DNA of 60,061 nucleotides. It comes from Thiotrichaceae bacterium (GTDB lineage Bacteria; Pseudomonadota; Gammaproteobacteria; Eutrophobiales; Eutrophobiaceae). Below the pieces are notes generated by a model. The model was not told the origin of the DNA. It saw only the letters and a program-made list of their open reading frames with translations, and made no database searches. Where the stretch lies: contig DUBV01000093.1 of NCBI GenBank assembly GCA_012960105.1, positions 1 through 60,061 of the forward strand. Reading direction: 5' to 3'. Below are positions 8,407 through 16,776 of this stretch, piece by piece (the first letter of the stretch is position 1; each line of letters begins with the position of its first letter). Both the position numbers and the translations under genes were made by a program.

Positions 8407-9618
8407 ATGATGTTTGATGTCATTATTGTTGGTGGTGGAGCCTCGGGTTTACTTTGTGCTATTACGTCAGCACAACGTGGCCGCCGTGTTCTGGTTCTAG
8501 ATAGTAGCAACAAGGTCGGAAAGAAAATTCTGATGTCCGGGGGTGGTCGTTGTAATTTTACTAATCTGAATATTAAAGCCGATAATTTTCTTTCGAATAA
8601 TCCTCATTTTTGTAAATCAGCATTAAGTCGTTATACGCAATGGGATTTTATTGCGTTGGTTGAAAAGTACGGCATTGCTTATGAAGAACGAAAACATGGG
8701 CAATTGTTTTGCAAAAATTCGGCTAAAGAAATATTGGCGATGTTGTTAAAAGAATGTGAACTAGCTGGCGTGCAGATTCGTAAAAACTGTAAAGTTAATT
8801 CAATCACAGCGGCATCTGAAGAGTTAGCAGAAAAAGAGGCAGAGACTTATTTTCATCTGGATACTAATTCAGGTGTATTTAAATCATCTAATCTGGTTAT
8901 CGCTACGGGTGGCCTGTCTATACCCAAAATGGGGGCAACAAATTTTGCTTATAAAGTTGCGAAACAATTTAATATTCCCGTTGTTACTACACGAGCAGGA
9001 TTAGTCCCCTTTACTTTTAGCGATCAATTTAAAACAATATTTGAACGACTAAGTGGTGTCTCGCAGGAAGTCATATTTTCGACTGAAAAAAAACAATTTC
9101 AGGAAAGTATTCTATTTACACATCGTGGTATAAGTGGCCCCGCTGCTTTGCAATTATCCAGCTACTGGAATATAGGTGATAGCATATACATTAATTTATT
9201 TCCAAATAATGATATTGCCTTGTTGATAAACAAGGCCAAGAAAGATAGTCCAAAATTATTTTTGAGAAACTTTTTTTCAAAACAACTAGCTAAAAAATTG
9301 GTGCAAGAACTGGAACAATTGTTTTGGCTAGACTGGCGCGATAAATATATCACCGATATACCTGATAAGATCTTAAATAGTATTACTATGAATTTATCTA
9401 AATGGGAATTAAAGCCGTCAGGTACCGAAGGTTATCGAACAGCGGAAGTCACAATGGGTGGTGTCGATACCGATAGTCTTTCTTCGAAAACGATGGAAAG
9501 CGAAACTCAAAATGGCCTATATTTTATTGGTGAAGCAATCGATGTTAGCGGACATCTAGGTGGTTATAATTTCCAGTGGGCTTGGTCTTCCGGTTATGTT
9601 GCTGGTTTAGTGGTATAA
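8407..9618 (+). CDS. YhiN/HI0933-family flavoprotein
   Basis: 403 residues. The FAD-binding Rossmann motif is at the N-terminus (IIVGGGASGLLCAITSA), followed by VGKKILMSGGGRCNFTN, a hallmark of the HI0933/YhiN family. A second glycine-rich nucleotide motif (LVIATGGLSIPKMG) and the C-terminal FIGEAIDVSGHLGGYNFQWAW complete the family pattern. These are NAD(P)/FAD-dependent oxidoreductases of unsettled function. ATG 8407 is followed directly by a second ATG; either could serve. It is convergent with the HopJ-like gene. Confidence 0.88.
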   Translation: MMFDVIIVGGGASGLLCAITSAQRGRRVLVLDSSNKVGKKILMSGGGRCNFTNLNIKADNFLSNNPHFCKSALSRYTQWDFIALVEKYGIAYEERKHGQLFCKNSAKEILAMLLKECELAGVQIRKNCKVNSITAASEELAEKEAETYFHLDTNSGVFKSSNLVIATGGLSIPKMGATNFAYKVAKQFNIPVVTTRAGLVPFTFSDQFKTIFERLSGVSQEVIFSTEKKQFQESILFTHRGISGPAALQLSSYWNIGDSIYINLFPNNDIALLINKAKKDSPKLFLRNFFSKQLAKKLVQELEQLFWLDWRDKYITDIPDKILNSITMNLSKWELKPSGTEGYRTAEVTMGGVDTDSLSSKTMESETQNGLYFIGEAIDVSGHLGGYNFQWAWSSGYVAGLVV

Positions 9619-9647
9619 ATATAACCGGGGAGGAAATAAGTTCTTTA

Positions 9648-9995
9648 TTAATTTTTTCTGCGTAAAGCCTCTCTTTCAAAGCTGATCCCGGTATAACCAT
9701 TTTTTATAAACTGACGTATGTTCTGGTGGCTCTCGCCATCGGGATCATTTAATACTTCTTCACGATAGTATTTTCCAAAACAGTGTAGTGTTTGTTCTAC
9801 CGATAAATTATTTAACATGGCAAACGCTATAATTTTACATGAGCCTTCGTTTTGTCCTGCTTCATTAGTGACATTGCCGTTAGTAAATGTACTTGGTGCG
9901 TAATCATAATTCGCTTCAATGACAGCAATGGTATCTGTAAATTCGATAGATTCTGATTCTGTATTTAATTTATTTAGAAAGTTATGTAAGTCCAT
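9648..9995 (-). CDS. HopJ-family protein
   Basis: 115 residues matching the small HopJ family: FTDTIAVIEANYDY, PSTFTNG, NEAGQNEGSCKIIAFA and LHCFGKYYREEVL. The name comes from a Pseudomonas type III effector, but the family is widespread in free-living gammaproteobacteria and there is no secretion system here, so a housekeeping role is more likely. Its ATG overlaps the stop of slyD (TAATG), giving a coupled pair. Confidence 0.85.
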   Translation of the reverse strand: MDLHNFLNKLNTESESIEFTDTIAVIEANYDYAPSTFTNGNVTNEAGQNEGSCKIIAFAMLNNLSVEQTLHCFGKYYREEVLNDPDGESHQNIRQFIKNGYTGISFEREALRRKN

Positions 9996-10477
9996 TAGTG
10001 ATCATGTCCGTGTGGGCCATGTACATGACCGTGTTCTAGTTCTTGAGCCGTGGCTTCTCGTACTTCGACAAGTTCAACATCGAAATGAAGTTCTACCCCA
10101 GCCATAGAATGATTTCCATCAACAACAACTTCACCTGCATCTATTTCAATTACTGTAACGACAATGGGTTCGCCATCAGCGGATTCTGAATCGAATTGCA
10201 ATCCCTCTCTTATTTCTACCTCTGGTGGAAACATATCTAGCGGCACGCGTTCTACTTTTTCCTGATCATGTTCACCATATGCATCTTTTGGTTCAATCAC
10301 GACGCTGATTTTATCGCCTGCTTGTTTGTTTTCTAATGCATTTTCAAGCCCAGAGATAAGGTTTCTTGCGCCATGTAAATATGTAAAAGTACCATCATTG
10401 GTTTCGTCTATAATTTCACCGTCTTTATTCTTTAAGGTGAAGTTTAGAACGGCGACTTTATTTTTTGTTAACTGCAT
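9995..10477 (-). CDS. slyD: FKBP-type peptidyl-prolyl isomerase SlyD
   Basis: 160 residues from ATG 10477, which is preceded by TTGGAG at good spacing; an upstream in-frame TTG would add four residues and consume that site. The FKBP core carries an IF-domain insertion (DAYGEHDQEKVERVP) and VVDGNHSMAGVELHFDVELVEVREAT. The C-terminus is His-rich (GHVHGPHGHDH), as in the nickel-binding tail of SlyD, though short. It is a cytoplasmic chaperone and prolyl isomerase that can bind nickel. It is coupled to the downstream hopJ-like gene. Confidence 0.93.
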   Translation of the reverse strand: MQLTKNKVAVLNFTLKNKDGEIIDETNDGTFTYLHGARNLISGLENALENKQAGDKISVVIEPKDAYGEHDQEKVERVPLDMFPPEVEIREGLQFDSESADGEPIVVTVIEIDAGEVVVDGNHSMAGVELHFDVELVEVREATAQELEHGHVHGPHGHDH

Positions 10478-10569
10478 GTGTTTCTCCAATGAATAAATAC
10501 GGTCAATTATTGTAAGGCGCTACTATGCGTATATAATTTGGATAATTCAAATAATATAAAGAATTTTTA

Positions 10570-10905
10570 ATGAAAAAATTAAAATGGATGAGTCTGCTTC
10601 TATTATTGAGCACAGATGTGTTTGCTGTACCTACAGGTTTTGATCTATTAGAGGCATGTGAAGATTCATTAGCAAATGGTTTTCACGGAACAACCGGTAT
10701 GATGTGTGTTTGGTATGTCACACCCTGTGATTGTCAACATGGGAAGGATTCTGCAATCCTACGTGTTTGTTTACCTGATGGTAAATCAACTGAATCATTG
10801 GCAAGAGAAGTTATTGAAGGCTTAAAATCAAAGTCTGAATTACAAATTGACACTGCCGAGGTTTCAGTCGGCAAGATCTTAGCTCCTAAATATCCGTGTA
10901 ACTAA
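10570..10905 (+). CDS. Secreted Rap1a/Tai-like small protein
   Basis: 111 residues with a signal peptide (cut near VFA-VP) followed by GFDLLEACED, Cys residues at MMCVWYVTPCDC, RVCLPDG and a C-terminal PKYPCN. The pattern G-x-D-L-L-x-x-C, a mid Cys, C-L-P and a final Cys is that of the Rap1a/Tai family, whose founders are periplasmic immunity proteins against type VI amidase effectors. No effector gene is adjacent, so immunity is not implied. The gene at 55200-55577 encodes another member. The stop lies in a hairpin shared with convergent mtdB. Confidence 0.68.
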   Translation: MKKLKWMSLLLLLSTDVFAVPTGFDLLEACEDSLANGFHGTTGMMCVWYVTPCDCQHGKDSAILRVCLPDGKSTESLAREVIEGLKSKSELQIDTAEVSVGKILAPKYPCN

Positions 10906-10928
10906 TTCAAAGTGAATTAATTACACGG
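10894..10928. terminator. Hairpin between convergent genes, likely bidirectional terminator
   Basis: A 16-nt arm at 10894-10909 and its reverse complement at 10913-10928 (one mismatch) are separated by a 3-nt loop. The hairpin overlaps the stop codon of the Rap1a-like gene and lies 10 bp from the stop of mtdB on the other strand. The arms are AT-rich in the middle, so it could stop transcription from both sides. I rate this on symmetry and position; there is no long T run. Confidence 0.7.
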
Positions 10929-10937
10929 ATTGTCATA

Positions 10938-11858
10938 TTAAGCCGCGTCTTTTTTGAGGTCAGAACTATGTAATTCTGATGTTGCGAATTCAAAGCATTC
11001 TTTAAAATCCAACAAGGCTGCTTTTTCAGATTGTTGCATTTTTAGCAGCATGCCATATTGAGTTTTATATTTTAGGTTACCAATTGCCATTGAACCTATG
11101 CCCCAAAATGATGCTTTACCCATTTCAATAGGTGTAAATTTATCGTTAGCATCAATTCCTTCAACACCTGTTGGTGGTACGGCATTAGTATCGGCTACTA
11201 CGTGCAGTTTTTCTCCGTGTTCTAATACTTCTTTGTCAAGTATACGAATACCTGCTTTGGCAGCACAAATAATAACTTCTTTGTTTTTGATGACGTCAAT
11301 TTTTTCAGGATGTGTTTGCGCACTAACCCATGAAACGTCTACGTTGTAACGTTGGCAAAAACGTTTTGCCGCTTTTTCATCATCGTCAGCAGTGAGTTGG
11401 CAAATTGTCGTTTCCGCACCTTGCTGCGCAGCTAACACCGCCGCAGATAAACCAACAGGGCCAGCACCAAAAACAGCAACCGAACGACCTTTTAAACTTG
11501 TCCCGGTTTTTCGCAGCACGGCTTGTTCAACTAAAGCAACAATACTGGCTGACGTAGTGTACGCACCATTTGGATCAACAAATACACCTACTTCGAATGG
11601 ACCAACCATGGCTTTTTTAGCATTCAGGAACATATCTGTTGCCATGTGAACATCATGCCCACCTAAAAATATACCAGTATCATTAAAACGTCCTGGTGGC
11701 CGGCAAAATATAGAATCCTGAACCAAGGCGGTAACATCTTCAGTCTTTATGCCAGTAAAAGGTAAAATTTGTGTGTATCCGGCATCAGCCGCCATAGTAA
11801 CGTCAAAAGGACGGATATTAGTATCCGGTACTAATATATATAGTATTCGCTGTGTCAT
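10938..11858 (-). CDS. mtdB: NAD(P)-dependent methylene-tetrahydromethanopterin dehydrogenase
   Basis: 306 residues. The N-terminal half starts ILYILVPDTNIRPFDVTMA and includes IFCRPPGRFNDTGIFLGG and VGVFVDPNGAYTT, which are characteristic of the MtdA/MtdB family. The Rossmann site is FGAGPVGLSAA (residues 130-140). The C-terminal VADTNAVPPTGVEGIDANDK and FWGIGSMAIGNLKYK match MtdB rather than folate-linked FolD. The enzyme oxidises methylene-H4MPT to methenyl-H4MPT in formaldehyde oxidation. No other H4MPT-pathway gene is in the window. MtdA, acting on both H4F and H4MPT, is the main alternative. Confidence 0.85.
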   Translation of the reverse strand: MTQRILYILVPDTNIRPFDVTMAADAGYTQILPFTGIKTEDVTALVQDSIFCRPPGRFNDTGIFLGGHDVHMATDMFLNAKKAMVGPFEVGVFVDPNGAYTTSASIVALVEQAVLRKTGTSLKGRSVAVFGAGPVGLSAAVLAAQQGAETTICQLTADDDEKAAKRFCQRYNVDVSWVSAQTHPEKIDVIKNKEVIICAAKAGIRILDKEVLEHGEKLHVVADTNAVPPTGVEGIDANDKFTPIEMGKASFWGIGSMAIGNLKYKTQYGMLLKMQQSEKAALLDFKECFEFATSELHSSDLKKDAA

Positions 11859-12018
11859 AATTATTATCTTCCTGTCAGGGGTTCCCTATATTTGTATTAT
11901 TGATGTCGACTGAATTAGCCAATTCTTGAGAGAAATAAAGATAAAACGAGAGTAAATAACTGACTATTTTGAGTCGTTAGCTAAAAGGCTGGTTTAGAAA
12001 AGAGCTGATTTTGTGTGT

Positions 12019-12495
12019 TTAATTATCGCGAAATAGTTGGTGGCAAGCATTACAAGTTTGACTTAAGCGTACAAATGCCCGATCGAGGATATGTTCCTGC
12101 GAATTATCGGTGATATGGAGATCGTAATTTCTTGTCAGCTGTTGAATGTTCAATGCTTCATCATAGAGTTGGCTTGCCATGGCTCTAAAAACGACAGCCT
12201 TACTTTCTTCCAGTTCTGTGGCAGGAACTGCGATAGACATTAATTCTGCATAGAAAAGAAGTTCTTCAACGGCCTCAATTAAATCTATCGTATTTTCTTC
12301 AGTAAGTTTTATTGGTTCTTCTATCGGTTTCCCGTTAGCTAATGAAGAAATTTTCTGCATTATCGTTATTAAACGATCACTTGATTCGGCATGAAGTAAA
12401 TAATCATTGTCTTCAGAGTTAGCACTAACATGATTATTAGTAATTGATACAGTGAAAGACGCAAGGACACAAACGAAGCTTAGTGATAATTTCAT
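12019..12495 (-). CDS. Periplasmic protein with C-terminal CxxCH haem motif, paralogue
   Basis: 158 residues with an N-terminal signal peptide (cut near VSA-NS) and a helical body. The C-terminus is AFVRLSQTCNACHQLFRDN, so a haem c site sits ten residues from the end. The segment SKAVVFRAMASQLYDEALNIQ aligns with SETEKMIFENMARQLQIEANN of the 2728-3174 protein, and both have similar length, signal and haem position, so they are paralogues. A cytochrome c'/c556-like role is likely. A perfect FNR/Anr-type box lies about 65 bp upstream of the ATG, implying activation under low oxygen. Confidence 0.68.
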   Translation of the reverse strand: MKLSLSFVCVLASFTVSITNNHVSANSEDNDYLLHAESSDRLITIMQKISSLANGKPIEEPIKLTEENTIDLIEAVEELLFYAELMSIAVPATELEESKAVVFRAMASQLYDEALNIQQLTRNYDLHITDNSQEHILDRAFVRLSQTCNACHQLFRDN

Positions 12496-12553
12496 TTAGT
12501 TTTTAATCTTTGAATTAGTGGTATTAGCTTAGATAAAATACACATCTAACCCC

Positions 12554-12567
12554 TTGATCTGGATCAA
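12554..12567. promoter_or_regulatory. FNR/Anr-type box
   Basis: TTGATCTGGATCAA fits the consensus TTGAT-N4-ATCAA exactly. It is centred about 65 bp upstream of the minus-strand ATG at 12495. If it sits at -41.5, transcription would start about 24 bp before the ATG. It lies downstream of the NYN gene, so the CxxCH gene is the only sensible target. The site is seen; regulation by an FNR/Anr protein is inferred. Confidence 0.75.
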
Positions 12568-12598
12568 CAGTAGCTCAGAATAATGACCCTAGCTTCTT

Positions 12599-13135
12599 TT
12601 ATTTCTTACTTCGACGATTTTGTGTTTTTTTTGTTGGCAATGTAAACCAGTCTTCTTTGGTAATTTCATGGAAGTAATCGACTTCCTCAATAATAAATCT
12701 CGAAGTCGTACTGGGAACAGCGGCAATCTCTACGCGAACACCTTCTGATTTCAGGTGACGAACTAATTCAATATAGTCCGAATCACCAGACATAATAATA
12801 ATCGTATCAACCTTGGCAGCGACCTGAATGGCAAAAATGGAAAGTGGAATGTCTGCGCTTTTGTGACAAGGTCTGACTGAGCCATGATAAAAATTATGTA
12901 GCCGCTCCTGTAATTTATTGGAAATATGTTTGCCTTCACGAAAGTACACCAGACGACTTAAACCTCTATTCACCAGTAATTTTGGAATCAATGCATCGAA
13001 ATTGAGCATCGTATTAGTATCATTTGCTTCTGTGTGGATGCTACGTTCTATATTGTTACCGTCTATGAGAATGGCGACGGATTGGGAAATGACAATGTTT
13101 TCAGCTTGATTCTGTACTTCTTTTATATCGTTCAT
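12599..13135 (-). CDS. NYN-domain (LabA/DUF88-like) putative ribonuclease
   Basis: 178 residues. The NYN fold is marked by VAILIDGNNIERSI (first acidic site, about residues 21-34), the central IIIMSGDSDYIELVRHL with the paired Asp cluster, and GVRVEIAAVPSTTSRFI near the end. These acidic residues match the PIN-like metal site of the LabA/DUF88 family, whose members are predicted or proven RNases. The C-terminus is basic (KKTQNRRSKK), which suits RNA binding. It is cytoplasmic. The target RNA is unknown. Confidence 0.82.
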   Translation of the reverse strand: MNDIKEVQNQAENIVISQSVAILIDGNNIERSIHTEANDTNTMLNFDALIPKLLVNRGLSRLVYFREGKHISNKLQERLHNFYHGSVRPCHKSADIPLSIFAIQVAAKVDTIIIMSGDSDYIELVRHLKSEGVRVEIAAVPSTTSRFIIEEVDYFHEITKEDWFTLPTKKTQNRRSKK

Positions 13136-13196
13136 TATCTTATTTCAGTTATCCTTAAATATTAGCCATACAGATTAAGTCTTATTGCTATGTTAT

Positions 13197-14189
13197 TCAA
13201 ACATTGCTTTTATCAATTATTAATCTAAAACAGGTGCCATGATCTAATCTAGAACGGACATCTAATTCATAACCAAGTAAATTCACTGCATGCATAACAA
13301 TGGCAAGACCTAGCCCCAGTCCAATCTCATTGGTGACAGCCTCGCCTCGGGTATAGGGTTTGAATATATCATCGATTTTATTTTCATCTATGCCCTGACC
13401 GGTATCCATAATGTAGATAACGGTTTGATTCTTTATGTGACGGGATGCGAGTAGTATTTTTCCTCTTTCTGTAAATTTGACTGCATTAGCAAGAATGTTG
13501 CGTAATATTACTTCCAATAGAGCCGGATCGGAATGAATCGTATAATCGTTACAGCGAGTATGCATGATCAATTTTTTATTCAAAAGAGGTAACTCGAATT
13601 ATTCTTGAAGACTTTGAAATAATATCCTTAAGTCGATATCCATTTTCTCTGAACGAATTGTTCCTGCTTCATGGCGTGTCATTTCCAACATAGACTCAAA
13701 CATATGATTTAAGGACTTCAAGGTTAATTTTGTTTTATCAAATATCCGTTTGTTTTTATCATTTTTGTCGAAATGAACTTGCGCTAAATAAAGACCAAGT
13801 GTGCTCAAAGGCTGTCTTAGGTCATGTGCCAGAGCATGCAGGAACCTTGTTTTTTCAACACTTTCGCTTTTAAATATTTCAGATAATTGAGATTGTTTAT
13901 TTAATGCCGTTCTTTGATTCGTTAGTAATAATTCAGAATCATCGAGTTGATGTTCAAGGGTATGTATTTGTTTACCGCGCAATAACGCAATAAATAGATA
14001 GATAGCGAGCAGAGAAGTAATTAATAACCCTAAAAACAAGCCGAAATAGGGTAGCCATGTTTTGCTTTTGTGATCATGGCCATTTTCTGAAATAAAGACG
14101 CCGAGCCAGATTCTATTGCCAACGTCAAAATAACGTGTCCAATAAGGAACAGTGAGCGTGCTTAGATCATGAATGTTTCTAAGCTTTAA
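13197..14189 (-). pseudogene. Truncated sensor histidine kinase with in-frame TAA
   Basis: Reading the minus strand from 14189 gives the end of a periplasmic sensor region (YWTRYFDVGNRIWLGVF), a transmembrane helix (GLLITSLLAIYLFIALLRG), a coiled segment and a HisKA domain with the phospho-acceptor His in LHALAHDLRQPLS. At 13599-13601 a TAA in the same frame interrupts the protein just before the ATPase domain. After it the frame continues through SDPALLEVILRNILANAVKF (N box), DTGQGIDE (G1) and GLGLGLAIV (G2). The N-terminal part beyond residue ~1 is missing and the sequence abuts a LuxR remnant on the opposite strand at 14190. It is not expected to work. Confidence 0.85.
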
Positions 14190-14491
14190 TCATTAGATAC
14201 GGAAAGTCTGATTAGTAATCTAAAACATGTTCTTTCTGGAGTGATGGCAATAGTACCCCCAGGTGGGATTGCAGCAGGGAAAAATAGTCTATCTTCTTTA
14301 GAACTCACTGCCCGTCAAACAGAGGTGTTAGAACTAATGTGTGATGGAGATACCAATAAGATGATTGCCAACTTACTTGATCTGAGCGAAGGGACAGTCA
14401 GGCTTCATGTTCGCGCTATCTAAAAAGCGTTAGGGCAAGCAACAGAACTCAGGCAGTGGCAATTGTAAAAAAACAGTCAGTTAAGAAGTAA
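14190..14491 (+). pseudogene. Remnant of a LuxR-type response regulator (C-terminal part)
   Basis: From 14190 the frame encodes the linker and DNA-binding domain of a NarL/LuxR regulator: LELTARQTEVLELMCDGDTN then LLDLSEGTVRLHVRAI. A TAA at 14421-14423 interrupts the recognition-helix region, and a further frameshift near 14435 is needed to recover the expected ending ASNRTQAVAIVKKQ, which stops at 14491. The receiver domain is absent. The left edge coincides with the end of the kinase remnant, as expected if one deletion removed the 5' parts of a divergent kinase-regulator pair. Confidence 0.82.
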
Positions 14492-14503
14492 GATTATTTA
14501 TTT

Positions 14504-14851
14504 TTACATGGTAAAATGACCATCTGCCAGAACAGCTGTCTTGGATAGATGAGAAATAATTTTATTTAATTTAATTTTTTCTTTAAATTTTAATTCATGA
14601 TAATTCAGGCCGACAGCGTTATCAGTTACCCAACATACCTCCATACGTACTTCAAGAGTATGTGATGGAATCATGTCACTAAGACTAATTTTGCAGAAAT
14701 GCTTGTGTTTGGGATGCCAAAGAGGTGGCCGTATTAACTCCAGACCACCAAGAGATAAATTTCTGACCGGCGCAGTATGGATAGTTTCGCCGACATAAAT
14801 ATCAGCCACCCAATCAGCCTGTTCTCTGGTAAATTTGCGACGCTCGTCCAT
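14504..14851 (-). CDS. PilZ-domain protein
   Basis: A 115-residue single-domain protein. The c-di-GMP binding signature is present: RKFTR (residues 5-9, RxxxR) and RNLSLGGLEL (N/D-x-S-x-x-G, from about residue 30). The remaining strands and the C-terminal helix match a PilZ barrel. It is probably a cytoplasmic c-di-GMP receptor; the partner is unknown. Other PilZ-type genes in the window are at 20447-20818 and the broken 39121-39492. The only diguanylate cyclase or phosphodiesterase gene here is at 48447-50210. Confidence 0.82.
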   Translation of the reverse strand: MDERRKFTREQADWVADIYVGETIHTAPVRNLSLGGLELIRPPLWHPKHKHFCKISLSDMIPSHTLEVRMEVCWVTDNAVGLNYHELKFKEKIKLNKIISHLSKTAVLADGHFTM

Positions 14852-14965
14852 GTTAAGAGTCTCCTATTATCTATTTGTATCTGTTTTTATCGGCAGGAAA
14901 TGTATATTCTTTATTATCTTACTTCTCGCTATAATTACTAAATCAAAGTCATTTATCTTATTGAT

Positions 14966-15283
14966 ATGAAAGAAAATAAAAACGAAGGCACGCCAGAAGA
15001 GATCGTGGCGAAAATAAATTCAGAGACTTCGAAGGTCGCCTGGACAGAATTATTACCTTTTTTTGCGAAAGGTATGGCAATTTATGTCTCTCACAAGCTG
15101 GATCTGATTAAGGTTGCCTACGCGTTATCTGAGGATGATAAACAGCAGTTGGAAGTTTGGATGTCCGAAGGTTTGGTCGCTAATGTCACTGATGAACAAG
15201 CCAGTGCCTGGAATGAAAGCAATGTTATCGTCTGGGCCGCGGTAATTAAGCCGTGGCTTCTGGTTCAGCCGATAGTGGATTAG
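14966..15283 (+). CDS. DUF2288 family protein
   Basis: 105 residues with the pattern of DUF2288 proteins: TSKVAWTELLPFFAKG near the N-terminus, VAYALSEDD in the middle, and a C-terminal WAAVIKPWLLVQPI. No catalytic motif or signal peptide is seen; it is probably cytoplasmic. It is the first gene of a plus-strand run with the low-molecular-weight phosphatase (9 bp gap) and the fructosamine kinase. The biochemical role of the family is not known to me. Confidence 0.82.
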   Translation: MKENKNEGTPEEIVAKINSETSKVAWTELLPFFAKGMAIYVSHKLDLIKVAYALSEDDKQQLEVWMSEGLVANVTDEQASAWNESNVIVWAAVIKPWLLVQPIVD

Positions 15284-15292
15284 ATTTTCGTT

Positions 15293-15793
15293 ATGAAAAC
15301 GAATAGTAATGTCAGTGTACTTTTTGTTTGTATGGGAAATATTTGTCGTTCGCCAGCAGGCGAGGGCGTGTTTCAGCATTATGTTGAAGATAAGGGCTAT
15401 ATAGAACACTTCGATGTCGATTCAGCGGGAACAATTGCCTATCATATGGGTGAACCTGCCGATGGACGTATGCAAGAAGTTGCGAAGAAACGTGCGTATC
15501 AATTAAATTCTCTCGCTCGTAAAGTTACCTTTGAGGATATTGAGAGTTTTGATTTAATTGTCGCAATGGATGTAGATAATTTACTTGATCTGGAAGCACT
15601 AGCTGATGGAGCACAACGACATATTCGTTTACTTGGTTCCTTTCTTGAAGGATATGATAGTAATGATGATGCGCTTTCTGTACCAGACCCCTACTATGGT
15701 GGTACAGCGGGTTTTGAACAGGTACTCGATATGATAGAAGCCGCCTGTCCGAAATTATTGTCACACTGTCTTGAGTTACTCAATAACAAATAA
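15293..15793 (+). CDS. Low-molecular-weight protein tyrosine phosphatase
   Basis: 166 residues. The P-loop is VCMGNICRSP (Cys13 to Arg19, C-x5-R), preceded by the usual FVC strand. The general acid loop is VPDPYYGG near residue 125. Length is typical of the LMW-PTP family, which dephosphorylates tyrosine (or arginine) residues or small phosphate esters in the cytoplasm. It sits between DUF2288 and a fructosamine-kinase-like gene, separated from the latter by 3 bp; linkage of an LMW-PTP with a fructosamine kinase is a known arrangement in protein or sugar deglycation. Confidence 0.9.
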   Translation: MKTNSNVSVLFVCMGNICRSPAGEGVFQHYVEDKGYIEHFDVDSAGTIAYHMGEPADGRMQEVAKKRAYQLNSLARKVTFEDIESFDLIVAMDVDNLLDLEALADGAQRHIRLLGSFLEGYDSNDDALSVPDPYYGGTAGFEQVLDMIEAACPKLLSHCLELLNNK

Positions 15794-15796
15794 GCA

Positions 15797-16672
15797 ATGA
15801 CCCTTCAGTCTCGTATTGAAGCAGCAATCTCATCCAGTACCCATCAGGAAGCAATATTCATAAAGAGTAAAACGGCTCATGGCGGTTGTATCAATGATAG
15901 TCGTATCGTCACGACAAAAGATGGTCGACAATTTTTTATCAAAACACATCCTCAAGTAAATTCTTTTCCCAGATTATTTGAAACCGAATTTAAAGCATTA
16001 CAATTATTAGCTGAACCAGATGTTATTCATGTGCCTAAACCAATTGCGTATGATGATGATTTTATCGTCATGGATGTTTTTAACGAAGGACGTCCGGCTA
16101 AAGATTGGCAAGAGCAAATGGGCAGGTGCTTGGCGCAGTTACATCTAGCCACTAAAAAAGAACTGTTTGGTTTTGCTGATGATAATTATATAGGCACAAC
16201 TACTCAACTTAATAATTGGAATGACAGTTGGCTGGACTTCTGGCGTGAACAACGCTTAGCGTATCAATTAAAATTATTTTCTAAAAAAACAAACAAGGAC
16301 GATCTATTATTACAAACGGGTGAACGATTAATAAATAAACTCGATTCAATAATCGGTGATGTAAGTGAACCAGCCGTGTTGTTACACGGTGATCTCTGGT
16401 CTGGTAATGCCGCTGCAAACGAACAAGGGCAACCTATCATGTTTGATCCCGCTAGTTATTACGGGCATCGAGAAGCAGAAATAGGCATGATGCGTTTGTT
16501 TGGTGGTTTTGGTTCATGTTGTGAATCAGCGTATGCAGAAATATGGCCGTTAGAAGAGGGCGCAGAGCGACGCATTAGTTTGTATCGTTTATATCATGAG
16601 TTAAATCATTTAAACTTGTTTGGACAAAGTTATTATCAGACTTGTCTTTCGACAATCAATTCATTGATTTAG
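15797..16672 (+). CDS. Fructosamine/ketosamine-3-kinase family protein
   Basis: 291 residues of the APH/fructosamine kinase fold. Visible motifs are FIKTHPQ (ATP-binding Lys), VLLHGDLWSGNAAAN (catalytic loop) and MFDPASYYGHREAEIGMMRLFGGF (metal Asp), all characteristic of the fructosamine kinase family. The enzyme phosphorylates sugar-amine adducts on proteins or small molecules, making them unstable. It follows the tyrosine phosphatase gene by 3 bp, so the two probably act together in deglycation. Confidence 0.9.
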   Translation: MTLQSRIEAAISSSTHQEAIFIKSKTAHGGCINDSRIVTTKDGRQFFIKTHPQVNSFPRLFETEFKALQLLAEPDVIHVPKPIAYDDDFIVMDVFNEGRPAKDWQEQMGRCLAQLHLATKKELFGFADDNYIGTTTQLNNWNDSWLDFWREQRLAYQLKLFSKKTNKDDLLLQTGERLINKLDSIIGDVSEPAVLLHGDLWSGNAAANEQGQPIMFDPASYYGHREAEIGMMRLFGGFGSCCESAYAEIWPLEEGAERRISLYRLYHELNHLNLFGQSYYQTCLSTINSLI

Positions 16673-16683
16673 GAAATTGTAAT

Positions 16684-16776
16684 ATGGAAATAGTCGAATA
16701 TACCGCAGATAAAGCTATGGAAGTTATCGAACTTTTTCAAGGTTCTGCTCATGAAGCAGGAAACCATCTGACTTAA
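16684..16776 (+). pseudogene. 5' fragment of a GNAT acetyltransferase gene
   Basis: An ATG-initiated 30-codon frame starts MEIVEYTADKAMEVIELFQG, which looks like the first strand and helix of a GNAT N-acetyltransferase, then ends in unrelated residues and TAA. No continuation is found downstream in any plus-strand frame. It is best read as a truncated remnant. Confidence 0.45.

Noticed and set aside
13197..13583. Stand-alone ATPase-domain protein
   Set aside because: It is in the same frame as the upstream HisKA part and has no start codon or ribosome site of its own; it is the second half of a broken kinase.
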